From positions 10,182,540 to 10,246,539 of the forward strand of contig NC_064042.1 of NCBI RefSeq assembly GCF_932526225.1: 64,000 nucleotides of DNA. Reading direction: 5' to 3'. The translations under genes were made by a program, and so were the position numbers. The notes beneath the pieces were generated by a model, which saw nothing but the letters and a program-made list of their open reading frames with translations, had not been told where the DNA came from and made no database searches. The DNA is from Nematostella vectensis. Its lineage: Eukaryota; Cnidaria; Anthozoa; Actiniaria; Edwardsiidae. Below, piece by piece: positions 33,001 through 45,300 of the stretch (position 1 is the stretch's first letter; each line of letters starts with the position of its first letter).

Positions 33001-35767
33001 GTCCAGATCACCTCCTGTCATGGGCACCAAGTCCATCGCGAAAATGGCTTCAGGGTCATATGAAGATGCGTCGCCAATCAAACACGCGGTTATCCTTTCT
33101 AACGCTCTGAGTGCTTGGCGGTCAATTCCAATCGTCTTGGACGCTCTTTTTCCAGGCACTGTAGCACCAAACCGCTGTAGATCAACCAGCGCTGCTTCGA
33201 TTACCAGTGACTTGACGATCCTCACAGCACCACCATCCGGGAGCTCCAGAATATTATTACCCGCAGGGCAACAAGAGCCTTTGCTACCAAGGGTTAATGA
33301 AGAGGAAGCACTAACTGTCAGTAAACAGCTAGCAGCCAAATCACTTGCATCAGTGAAGGGCCCAGAACCAACTCAGCCCATGGGGAAGGAGAGACAATTT
33401 AAGCCCGAGTACACCATGGGCTTGCTAGCAGTACTGGCTAGAGTAAAAAGCCGTGTTAACCGCCTGACGTCGTCCAACAGCAGCACCATTGATGGAAATC
33501 GACTACTACCAATGAAGACCGCTGCACTCGGTTTCGCTGAATTTGGCACTGCCTTGTCGCCTGTTCTGTTGTTCAATATCAGAAGAAAAGACCATGATGA
33601 GAACTCTTTAGACACCGCCCTTCATGAATCAACTTTACAGATGTCCAAAACTGTTTCGGCTGCTATGTCGACAGCACACGTGAACATCTTAGCCAACAGC
33701 CGCACTGCCACTGTTGCATCCTTTAAGAACGTGGAGACGGAGTTACAGCAAAAGGATGCTTCCAGTGACAATTATAACAAAAGTATCAGCAGCAGTAGGG
33801 ATATCGGTGGTCACATGTTGAGGACCGTGAGTCGTCCATTGTCGGCGCCAATGCCAAGACGCTCTACATCTATCAGTGACCTTGCACGTGATTTGCCGAC
33901 CCCGAGGCAAGCTGCTCACTCAGTATCACTCCCAGACCTGACCATGGTGCAAACTCCAGCTCGGTTTTCTAATGATGAACAAGCAAAACCATCTAAGCTG
34001 CGACTTGATGCACCAAAACCTCAATCGGCGCTGGTGACGTCGACAAAAACCAAGGCAGTAGAGCCACAGTCAGTGATGGCTTCCAAGCCTTCTTCTGCTT
34101 CTGCTTCCCCCAGCAACACCTACAGAACCCAAAACACTGATCAGGTTAAGTCTGGCTCGTCTATCCATGCTCCCACAAGCAATGAAGACATAATCAAGGC
34201 AATGTCTTCTTCTGCTACTTCTCCCAAGACCACTGAGCGCTTTGCTTCCAAACCTGAGGTGAAGGACGCGTGTGCAACTGAAAGTCCTTCACTTCTAACC
34301 GCATATGACATCCAAGAAAAAATAAACAGCCTCTCAATACATGCCAAAGAGACACGAACTCAGAAGAGGAGGAGACGTCGAGAAAAGGCTAAGCTTTATG
34401 CCAGCTTGCGAGCTCTGTCGAATGACACAACGCCCCACGACAGCAAGGCTGATAAAACGCAGGCTAGCGTCACTGAGATTGATGAGGATGTTACTACCAC
34501 TGTTGCATCCTTTAAGAACGTGAAGACGAAGTTACAGCAAAAGGATGCCTCAAGTGGCAATGATAACGAAAGTGTCAATAGTATTAGGGATATCATTGGT
34601 CACATGTTGAGGATCGTGAGTCATCCATCGTCGGCGCCAATGCCAAGACGCTCTACATCTATCAGTGACCTTGCACGTGATTTGCCGACCCCGAAGCAAG
34701 CTGCTCAATCAGTATCACTCCCAGACCTCACCATGGTGCAAACTCCAGCTCGGTTTTCTAATGGTGAACAAGCAAAACCATCTAAGCTGCGACTTGATGC
34801 ACCAAAACCTCAATCGGCGCTGGTGACGTCGACAAAAACCAAGGCAGTAGAGCCACAGTCAGTGATGGCTTCCAAGCCTTCTTCTGCTTCTGCTTCCCCC
34901 AGCAACACCTACAGAACCCAAAACACTGATCAGGTTAAGTCTGGCTCGTCTATCCATGCTCCCACAAGCAATAAAGACAGAATCAAGGCAGTGTCTTCTT
35001 CTGCTGTGGCTCCAAAAACATCTGAGCGTTTTACTACCAAGCCTGGTTCGTCTATCGATGCTCCCACAGGCACGAAAGACAGAATCAAGGCAGTGTCTTC
35101 TTCTGTTACAGCTTCCAAGACATCTGAGCATTTTGCTACCAAGCCTGGTTCGTCTATCGATGCTCCTACAGGCAATAAACACAGAATCAAGGCAGTGTCT
35201 TCTTCTGTTACAGCTCCAAAGACATCTGAGCGTTTTGCTACCAAGCCTGGTTCGTCTATCGATGCTCCCACAGGCAAGAAAGACAGAATCAAGGCAGTTT
35301 CTTCTTCTGTTACAGCTTCCAAGACCACTGGGCTCTTGGTTCCGTCGGGTTTGTCTTTACATGCTCTTCCAAGAAACATAGACAGAACAAGTTCTAGTAA
35401 ATCAATCTCTTCGAAGCGTTCAAGCGACTCAGGCCCTTCAGCATACACGCTAAGGGTGATAAGGGAGAACCTCAGGACCAGCAGCCTTTTAGTGACGCCC
35501 CCAGAAAGGAGCCTTCAGACGCCTGTACCACCGAAACCAACTAAAGCACAAAAAAGAAAAGCACGCAGGGTGAAGCTGGAGATGTACCTTAGCATGAGCT
35601 TGAATACTCAAGGGGTTCATAGAAGAGGGTCATCTAATACACCAAGTGCTGCTAAACGCCCAATCAAAATGACTGAAGATGCATTCCCGACGAAGGGAAC
35701 AAGTGGCGGGCGTCAGAAAGCCACGGTTATTGGTAGAGCAGATGCATCGAAGTGTCCCACTGGCTAG
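30016..35767 (+). CDS. Novel single-pass membrane protein, array copy 3 (1150 aa)
   Basis: Model: join(30016-30133, 30255-30299, 31588-31662, 31813-31893, 32197-32414, 32852-35767). Encoded protein matches copy 2 except for one residue near the C-terminus (SSLLVTPP here, SSLSVTPP in copy 2). All splice sites, sequons, the transmembrane helix and four 34-residue repeats are kept. Near-identity over introns as well as exons points to a very recent 12.09-kb duplication rather than selection on the protein. Family unknown. Confidence 0.75.
31932..32024 (+). repeat. Intron 4 hairpin and decayed exon-end repeats, copy 3
   Basis: Arms at 31938-31948 and 31972-31982; identical to copy 2. Confidence 0.55.
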
Positions 35768-35963
35768 AGACTCTCGTCACCCTCTGGACTTAAACGCCCT
35801 CAGAAATAAGATAGAATTATGTACCTGGACCTGTTCATATAACTTTTACAACACTCTCAGGAGTTAGGCTAGAACTCCATTATCAACCTATTCATATAGT
35901 TTCATATTACCCGTTCTCTATATGCCTTTTATTTTATGCTTATTTTCTATCCACTTGCAAACT

Positions 35964-35969
35964 AATAAA
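35964..35969 (+). promoter_or_regulatory. Poly(A) signal AATAAA, copy 3
   Basis: Identical context to copy 2. Confidence 0.55.
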
Positions 35970-37967
35970 CACTATTTCCGTTTAATCCTTTGTCTTTTGT
36001 TTTTAAATGCTACTCTGAGAGAGGTTTGGAAATCCTAGAGGCTGCACACGGAAATTGCCACCCTCATGTTGCAGAGGCGTTGACGTTTCAGGATTCATGT
36101 ATAGACCAATCGCCTCTAGCCCCTCGCGAAGCCGAGTTGTCTGTTTTCGTGCTGAAAACCAAGAGAACCTGGAAAAGACAATAAAAAGCTTTAGAACATT
36201 CTTTAGAGATAAAAAAGGCTTTTAATGCCGATGATTTTTTGTTGGACTTTCAGAAGGCTAGGGAAATGTTTGAGCTTTATACGTGGTTTTAGCAGTCTGA
36301 ATCCGCAAGACCACTGGCGAGTTAAGCATGCATTGACTAAGGTAAAGTAAGGTAATTAATTCTCAAGTGAATCAGCAGATGTTAGATTTGATAGTAACAC
36401 TGTAGTTATAAGTTATAGTAGCTATGTAAGGACCTTTGGTATAAATCACAATCAGTTAAATCAATCGACATTTTAATGAACAATTTCTTAATTTATATAT
36501 TTAGATATTTACTAAATAATCTTACAATTTTTATGCTTTGAAAGTCCTTGATTCGAATTGTGTAAAGAATGTTTCTGTAGGCTATAAACCCTTTGCAAAT
36601 CAGACTCCCAATCCAATCTATTCTACGATAAAATTATATCAATCAAGTTTTAGACATTCAAAACCAAAATTTTAACCGCAAGTTGGATATGGACTTTAAT
36701 TAGCAGATTTTTCATCTAAAGCGTACATCACATAACTATGTTGAGATAATAACTATACACTAAAACATTTTATGCCACAAAAAATGATGCCTGGTTATGT
36801 TAATAAAAAAATTCAATAAATAATAAAAAGTTAATATAATATAAAATAGTTATTTTTATAATATAATTATAAATATTATAATTTTATAATATAATTATAA
36901 AAATACTTTATACCTTAATAAATATCTTATTAAATATCGTACTATAACTTTGAGAAGATCACAAAGCTTAAGAAATACACCAACATACAAATTCATGGTG
37001 CTCCATTTTCCTAAACACGCCTTGCAAGATTCGAGGGATGCAGACTCTTGTATATGAGGACAAATAAAAAATTCCAAGAATTCACGCACTAGACTCGCGG
37101 TAAAGAAAATGGGCATACCAGAGGGACTTTAGAATGTGAGGGGACGGGAAAAATATTCCAACTAAAAAATCATCGATCATAAAAGAGGACGCCATGGACT
37201 CGAGGCAACCCCTCTGCAACCCCTTAATAAAATCCATCACCCGTTTATCCCCAATAATTGCCATACGCTCGGTCTTGGGAAGGGAACTGTCTCGTCAGTA
37301 CTATTCACTTCTGAGTCTTCTTAAACTGTAAAGTCCCCTTCCACTCTTTCTATTAACCGTCCCGTCCCCGTCACCAAAGTTTGTCTTGAGGTACTTGTCC
37401 TGGAATTGTCTCTCCTTGAACTCGAAGGTCTGATGGGTGGGCACCCCCCCCCCCCCCCCCTTTACAGGCAGTACAGCTAGGGTTACGCTCGGCGGGTGGT
37501 TGGACCAGACAGTGGGGGGGGGGGGGGGGGGGGGGGGGACTAGCCTATTGATGGTTTTACCGAGGGGGGAGTTCAGATCGTCCAGAAATTCTTCAAATGT
37601 TGAAATGACTGGCTGAGATTCAAAGAGAATGAGATTTAGGTAATTAGGTTCTCCTGGTATTAAGTACTACTGCGAAACGATTCTTTTCGGGTAAGTAAGC
37701 CTTCGCTAATACATATTTTGCTTAGAACGGTTTTTCTTTTCTCTTTTACATCACTTTGGGCAATTAAGCTGTGTTCTTTTCTGGGATATGACACGCTGGC
37801 ACTAGGGCATACTGTGGCCTACCCCGTTTGTCACCATATCAAGAAAATTCAGCCAAAAATTGTTGTTTCTTCCACAGAAAACACGCTACAAGAATTTGAC
37901 GTTTTTGCCCTAAATAAATAACACATACATAATTTCTATTAAAGTTCACGAAATATTCATTCATTCA

Positions 37968-38083
37968 TAGCGGAGCCAAGCGCGGCCGCAGGCCGCGCGC
38001 GTAGCCCCATAGGCATAGAAATATGGTATAGGTATGCGACTTGGTTTTTGTGGTCATCGCGCGGGTACCCTGTGGTGTCACTC

Positions 38084-38124
<41 letters not shown>

Positions 38125-38135
38125 TCAGTCAGCCG
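37968..38135. repeat. CpG-dense hairpin and (CCAG)n tract, unit 4
   Basis: Hairpin 37980-37998. Tract expanded to CCAG x9 then TCAG x3 (38085-38132). Confidence 0.75.
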
Positions 38136-39326
38136 CGCGACTCCCAGGCCCCACTCGGCCCCGAAATGGCGACTAAATACAAGCACGGAGCAAGGGAAAA
38201 AGTTCTTGTCGATTATGCGATGATTATTTATTTTGCCTCAAATTTTGTGACTTAAGGATAAAGTCAACTAGAGGAGATCTACTAACATTCATTCACGCCA
38301 AGATTTATCTGGTTTTAGCTAGTAAATTTAAGCAAGTAACAGTTCACATTAAAAAGCGAACAGAACCACAAGAAAGCGACAAAAAAAACAATGCAAGGTG
38401 AGTTTTGGAAGAGAATTTGTATTGTCTATTGAGGATATGACAGTTATTAGGCTTTTTGTTGTCCTTTTTGTATGCTTTGAGAATGCGAGTACTCAACTTA
38501 GTAATCAAATTATTTGAGCATAACAGGTTTTGTTTTGACATTCTTCGTTTTATCTTTATTCTTGATTGTGTTGAATAAAATACAATACAACAAAAACTGG
38601 AATTCGTCTTTAATAAGACTTCTTCAGGGCAGATTGATTGTGTTGAGATATTTCATAAAGGCTAACAAATATCGTGTTGAATTTGTCAAATACTGCTAAA
38701 GAAGACCTATCTTGTATTTATATCCTGTGCTCTTAGTCCTAAGAAGATACATATCCTTAGAAGATACCGCAGCTTTTTCAACTTACAAGAGAAATTTTCC
38801 TTACCGAGGATAAAAAAAAACCTATTTTCAATATGTATTGTTGTTATTGTCTGCATCTTGCATCTCATGTGGTTATTTTTTTTTCAAATAGTTGTGGAAA
38901 ATTAGTTAGATTATAAATGGCTTGATAAAAAGATTGTTTTGAAAGAAATAATAAATAATTGTTTTCACTCTTTTATGAACCAGGAACTACCTGAGGGCCA
39001 AGATGAATGCTAAAGACTGGAAGACATGGGAATTAAAAATCATGTCTTGAAGAGAACAGTAGGATGTTCTTATTCACTAGTCATTTGATACCCCCACACC
39101 CATGGTCCCAGGGAAGGGTGGGGGATTCAACTTTAATAAAAGCCTGTTTCCAAGTTAAGAGTAAAAAACAGTCAATACCACCACCCCTCTTGACATATTC
39201 TGGTTAAAAAGTGGTCTAAAACCCCACATTAACCCCTGACTTCTGTGGGACCATAAGGGAGGGGGCACAAATGACTGGTTCATTACTATGTGATTCAGCA
39301 GTACACACTCATAGGTTTCTTTAGAA

Positions 39327-40651
39327 CAAGATACTTATATAATATCAAACTAAAAACAAACTTTTGCTTTTTAAATAATAAATCTGTAAAGAAAACAGTT
39401 TTCTATCAACCTAAAGATAATGGGAAAGGGGATATTTTAGAAAAGTACTAAATATAATTATCACATTATTGTTATTATATTTTCTTTTCAGACATTTAAG
39501 GAAGAGTCATATTTCTTCCTTTTTCTTCTCCCTGTTGACTATTTTTATGCAATTGATGCTCTTTGCTATTTCCCCTCTACACCAAAAATAAATTAATGAA
39601 CAGATTTGATTTTTAAATTAGAAATTTTCATTTATTACTTTCACTTATATTTTCTTTTTAGGATTTTCTTTTCGAGTCTCTTGCCCATTACATTTATTTT
39701 AGATGTTTAGATTTATTTCATTGGAATAGTTAGATCCAGGGTTTCTCAAAACACCAAAATATAATGCATTACTAGATGTATATTTGTAGATATTAATTCC
39801 CATGGGGATGAAAAATCACCACTTAAAATGGTACATTAAATCTTCAGCATTGCATCTTATCTAAAATTGTGTCTGACACTATATTCCATCTTTGAAATCC
39901 TGTTTCATCCATTGTTCTTCGCAAGAACAAAGCTTGTCAGAATGTAGCTTTACAAATGTACATTAATGGAACTTTTATTAAGGGGAAGGGTTTTTTAGGG
40001 CAAGATACTTAAACTTTATAACACTAGCAACAACCTTGTTCTTTTTCAATAATAGAATTCTGTTCACATAGCTTGGATAGCAAAGACATGGCCTCTTTAG
40101 AGGCCTGTGGTGGTGAAAGGGTTAAGATAATGGGGAAGGGGAAATGTCAAGAAATGCTCAATCAAATTATTTTCATTACTGTTATATTTTTTTCACCAAA
40201 CCTTTCAAGTAGAGTCAATTCACTTTATATCTCCTCTCCCGTCGATTATTTTTTAGTCAATTGATATTCTTTGATTCCTCTCTACCCCAAACATAGATCA
40301 ATGAAAGGGTTTGGTTTGAAATTAGAAGTTAGCATTTTCAATCTGTTTTTTCTTCATTGCATTCATTTGGGAGTAGGCCACCAACAACAAGGCCACTATT
40401 TGGTAAAGTGGGGTGCACCAATATCTAATGCATGAAAGGAGATATATTTTTGGATTTTAATTTCCAGACATTTTTCTGAATATTCGGTCCAATGAAGGAG
40501 AGAATCGCCACTAAATCAATACATAAAAATCACAGTATGGCATCTAAACAGTCTAAATATATTATTTTGAATCTTTGGAATGCTGTTACATCTATGACAT
40601 TTTCTGCACAAGGGCAAAGCTTGTGGGAGTATTGTTTTGATTAAAAAAAAA
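39327..40651. repeat. Old internal tandem duplication, unit 4
   Basis: Halves start at about 39327 and 40001; sequence type as unit 1. Confidence 0.7.
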
Positions 40652-40737
40652 GATACAGTCGAACCTCTATTAAGCGGTCACCCTCGGGACTTAGCTTAGT
40701 GACCGCTTAATAGAGGTTGACCGCTTAATAGAGGTTT
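40652..40737. mobile_element. Pogo-like inverted-repeat relic, unit 4
   Basis: Left arm full length with AAGCGGTCACC; right arm with the duplicated TGACCGCTTAATAGAGGT, as unit 1. Confidence 0.5.
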
Positions 40738-41881
40738 CGCTATTTTCTCCCCTAAATTAGCGTAAATCGAGTTGTAATTATACATAAGAACTTTTTATTA
40801 TAATAAACAACAGTAACAATCATGTTAGCCCTAAGACGGGGCCTGGTGCATTCCAATTTGATCCAGAAATGTTTGAAACCGCCAAAATAAATCGATATGT
40901 ATTGTCGTATGCAGGAAGGGGGGGGGGGGGGGGCACGTGCCCTCAGTGCCCCAACTCCTGCTACGGCCTGCAGAATGTTTCTATAGGTAGATTTGTATAT
41001 TTGTAGATTTTCGTTCCTTGTAAGACACTTTCATCGATGCCACGATGTGAGCAGGCGGCGCCATATCAAACATATCCCCCACGGATAGTGTCCTTCGTAT
41101 GTATTGCCTTATATGGTCATTCATGCCCATATTTAGAAGAGCTAAAGTTTCCCCGTTCCCTGATCTACAGAAAACATGGTGAAAAATACTGATCAATTTG
41201 CCTGTCAATTTACACTCGAGGCAAAAGTTTGTCAAGAAAAACTTGATCGCTTGGTCAAATCCTTTTCTTAAAAAAAGTCCATAGACCCAGGCCTCCAAGA
41301 GATTGACCGACCGTGTTAGAAGGTCACCCAAATATTGATATGGCTGGGAAATCTTTCTAAGATCGATATGGAATGGAACATCGATAAATTATTTTGAGAA
41401 TTACCAAACTCTGCGGTATCCGTTGCTAACTTAGCTCCAGCAAAAAGGCCTACTGCTCTGTACCTTATAAACCTTATGATGAATGGCACCTTTTTCACTG
41501 TCAAACGCATGGGGTGCAAAACTTTGAATTATTGAAAAATTTCCAGTTTGAGATTCGATCTACTGCTACAATTCGTAGATGTGGTTCCGGTTTCTCCACC
41601 ACCAAGGTGGTGGCCAGGGATGAAATGGTGTCCAGACGCTCACCCCTAACTACGCGTCTTCTTTAAAAAATATATTACAGATTCCCGTCTTTGAAGGATC
41701 GTCCGATAACTAATTCAATAGCGCGACGGGCGATTCACGATGCCAGCAAAAGGATGTCGCCTCAAGCGCACTCCGTTGAGCGCGCACGCATTTCTTGACG
41801 ACGTATTGAGGACTGGACCCTATCCACGATTCATTGCGCCAAGGCATATCAAGCACGGCACGTCACGATCATAGAGCGAGA

Positions 41882-42161
41882 TATATTATATTATATTATA
41901 TTATATTATATTATATTATATTATATTATATTATATTATATTATATTATATTATATTATATTATATTATATTATATTATATTATATTATATTATATTATA
42001 TTATATTATATTATATTATATTATATTATATTATATTATATTATATTATATTATATTATATTATATTATATTATATTATATTATATTATATTATATTATA
42101 TTATATTATATTATATTATATTATATTATATTATATTATATTATATTATATTATATTATAT
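41882..42161. repeat. Pentanucleotide microsatellite, unit 4 (pure ATATT)
   Basis: About 56 uninterrupted ATATT copies. It translates as an artefactual IILYY-repeat ORF; not coding. Confidence 0.97.
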
Positions 42162-42378
42162 TTTTAGGGCTCCAGATATATCCTTGTTTGTTTTGGCAAG
42201 GATTTTCAGCCCTCCCACTCTAAAATGGTCTCCGCGGTCCCTAGCTAATGGGGAATGGTGCGCGCGTGGTCAGAGCCCTTGCGCGCGTGCGTGACGTCAT
42301 GGCCGCTGGTGACGTGATAATGCAAATTAGAATAGAAATCAAAGAGACCCAAGCTAGCTTGCAAGCTACAGATCTGCG
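42162..42378 (+). promoter_or_regulatory. Putative promoter, copy 4: CRE/octamer kept, upstream deletion
   Basis: TGACGTCA at 42292-42299 and the octamer remain, but about 56 bp upstream (equivalent to 5770-5825 in unit 1) is replaced by GGA near 42250. The retained core suggests that the CRE-octamer block is the important part, or that this copy is regulated differently. Confidence 0.5.
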
Positions 42379-45300
42379 ATGATCTGGATAATTGTAAGCG
42401 TAATTTTGGGGACTTTATTGGGTATACTAGACCATGTATACCCAAATCTACAAATACTATATTTACCAAAAATGTTAGCGGCAGAGTCGCGCAATGGTGA
42501 GTTGAAATCTTTGTTATTTTACCTCAAAATGACACTGCGCTTTCTCGAATGTGTTCCTTTTTTTGCGATAGCCTTTAGCGATTTTTTTTTACATATTTTA
42601 TTTATTTTGCAGTAATTCTCGGAATTACAGATTTTTCAGAACCAAGCTCTCTCATCGGTAAGTGTTGAAATGTTTAATAATTCTTGGATTAATTATTTTT
42701 AAAAACTAAACGATTTACTTGATAGTTTGTTCCATTGCTTGTTAGCTTAACCACAACTAAAAGCAATGAAAAAGATATCGTTATTTACAAGTGTTTGAAC
42801 CCTTCTGAATTAGTCTATAGATCGATTGTTGTTGTTTTCTGTTCAGATACCTGTGCTGTATATAAAAACCGCACGAGATAATGTTGGCAATACAAATTTT
42901 GTTGCAAACCATTAGCTAACGGGGAATGGGGGGGGGGGGGGGGGGGGGGAGCGGGGACAGTTCACAGTGGATGCGGGATTTTCCAAAGGACATATGGGGC
43001 GCACTGTCTGCTTCCCTTTTTTATTTGGGGGGGAGGGGAGGTTGTTCTAGAGACATCAGGTCTACTACTACTGTTCTACTACTGTTTATTCAATCACAGA
43101 GACTTGGGGTGCGGTCATTAATTACTGGGGGGCATTTTTGCAAAACTCTGGGCTAAACATTTTTTGTCCCCCTCAAATCGAAGCCCAAAAATCGTGCCCC
43201 CCCCCCCCCGAGACCGCAACCCCCCCCCGCCTCCACTTATTTATATTCAATGATTATATGTCTTTACAACCACAGAGACTTGATATATTGAATGTAGCTG
43301 AGATATAACCTTTTATTAAAATATAGATCAGCTAGCATGGCAATTTTGTCTTTTTTAATTTAAGTATGAATCTTCACTTCGCTAGTTTAAGAGTGACAAA
43401 TAGATGAACAACATATACCTGTGTCGCTAGAAAACGACTACGTCGTCGACGAGTCAAGGTTTCGCAACATTTTTAATGTATTTGTTTTGTTCAACTGATT
43501 AGAACAGGCAGGCGCCGAATTAATTCTGGTTTTAATATATTAATGAGCAAGAACGTCATTGTTCAAATGTAAATTTTATTCAGTTCTCAATGTTTCCTCT
43601 ATTATATACTTAGTTCAATATTGTTCAGGAACCAATCTTGTATTTATATAAATATATTTTGAGAATCCCTCTAATGGTTGACAGACAAAGACCCAAAAAT
43701 GTGACGCCCCTTTAATGACAGCCCCAAAAATGTGACCTCCCCCCCCAAAAAAAAATTGGCGCCCTAAAAGACATAGCCTCCCTACATATTTGCCCCCCCC
43801 CCCCCCCCCAGTAATAAATGACCGCTCCCTTAGTCGCAGAGGCGTACAACATAAGACTTCAGCCCTGTGTTGATTCATAAATTTCAGGAAATGGTATCAC
43901 GAGACTAAGAGTAATAACCTCTATCCATTTGTTAGCAGAGTTTCGGGACAGAAGAATTGGATACGCTCGGGAGCCTACACGCCCAGATGATGTATATAGA
44001 TGTAATATAACAGGTGAGTAAAGATTTCACCTGACATATAACCACCAAGATTATCTATATACATATAGTACAACACGCAGAGATGATTGATTTTTTGCCA
44101 TTAAAAACTCTGAAAATTTAAATACGAGAATAAGTAACCTGTGTCTATTTTATTTCTTTGCAGAGTTTCGGGACAGAGGGATTGGATACGAACGGCAGCC
44201 TTCCCTTCCCTTTTACGTGTATAAGAACACAACCTACACGCCAGGTGAGTAATGAAATCAAATAAGTCATATAAGCTTACCCTTTGACGTGTATAACACT
44301 ATCTTTACGACAGGTGCAAATGGTGTTATACACCTCACCGGGAAGTTACGTGTATAATACTACACTAGTCGCCTGTATGTCAGCAGATGATATGACATCT
44401 GGTCGGTGAACACGTCGTCTTATACTATAACATGAGTGATTGACTCAAAAACTTTTACACTTGTCTCCTTGCTGATCATTTCTGTATTTTATATTGTAAT
44501 TGAACTTTGTTTATGTTGCTGATCTATTTGTTTTGTTTTAATCGTAGTCGGGCTTGTTCCGAAGGTAACCGCCCTAGCTGTAATTCCACCTGCACCGGAA
44601 GTAGTACCGCCATGGTGCAATCCTTTTTTCGTGTCGTTTGTCGTCATGGCGACCATGGTCACGGTAGCTGTTTTAGCAGTCAACTGGGACAGCGGAGAAC
44701 AAACTGATGACGATAAAGAAGACGAGAACAAGATGTCTTCCGACTTGAGGATCTGCCTGATGAAGGTGAGTACTGAGATGAATGTACAGTACCACGTCTG
44801 GTCTCTTTGCGAGCTCCAGGAAGAGGCGTTGGAGGGCGGAGGGAGGGGGGTCGAAGCAGTACTACGTAAGTGCCAAAAAACACTGTAGGACTTTTAGAAG
44901 TTGCTGTATCTAATAATAATACTTGAAGGATATTCACTGAGAATAGCTGCAGAAGCAAAAGCTGTAGAAGGGCAAGTATTGCAAGTATATGACAATTAGG
45001 GCGTCCGCTGTACAATATCTAGGGCCAGATACATATTACCAACTGTTTGTCCCGAAGACTGTTATTCAAAGTATGTTTTTAGATAGCGAAAATATATCAA
45101 GAAAAAGGAGAGTAGGAAAATGGTTAGGGTTAGTTTAAGAGAGTAGTTATAACTTGGGAAGGGAATTGTGTTGAAGTTACATTTTGCTTTACAGGAACAA
45201 GGCGCGCCTTCAGCAACGTTCCACCCCCTGGCGAGTTGCGCCGAAAATGATCTGTGCAGTAAACAGACCCAAGACTTAGACAAAAGGGTAAAACTCGAAG

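Larger units (their letters stand above)
24548..36638 (+). repeat. Tandem array unit 3 (12.09 kb), near-identical to unit 2
   Basis: Third unit. Its gene-bearing part is almost identical to unit 2; the large exon differs by one amino acid (Ser in unit 2, Leu here, near 35490). Its first kilobase instead matches the start of unit 4. This is the pattern left by one unequal crossover that duplicated a 12.09-kb segment. A false duplication in assembly would look similar, but the handful of fixed differences and the surrounding array make a true duplication more likely. Confidence 0.95.
35970..41881. other. Spacer between gene copies 3 and 4
   Basis: Up to about 38.0 kb it matches the unit 3 spacer, then it switches to the unit 1 type. 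The C run (37444) and G run (37515) are the longest of the five units. It keeps the 282-bp segment missing from units 2 and 3. A 116-codon minus-strand ORF (40981-41331) exists only because of a private 1-bp deletion. Confidence 0.7.

Noticed and set aside
40981-41331. 116-codon minus-strand ORF in unit 4
   Set aside because: It is open only because of a 1-bp deletion in unit 4 (CAATTTACACTC against CAATTTGACACTC); closed in units 1 and 5 and mostly deleted in units 2 and 3. At best a relic.
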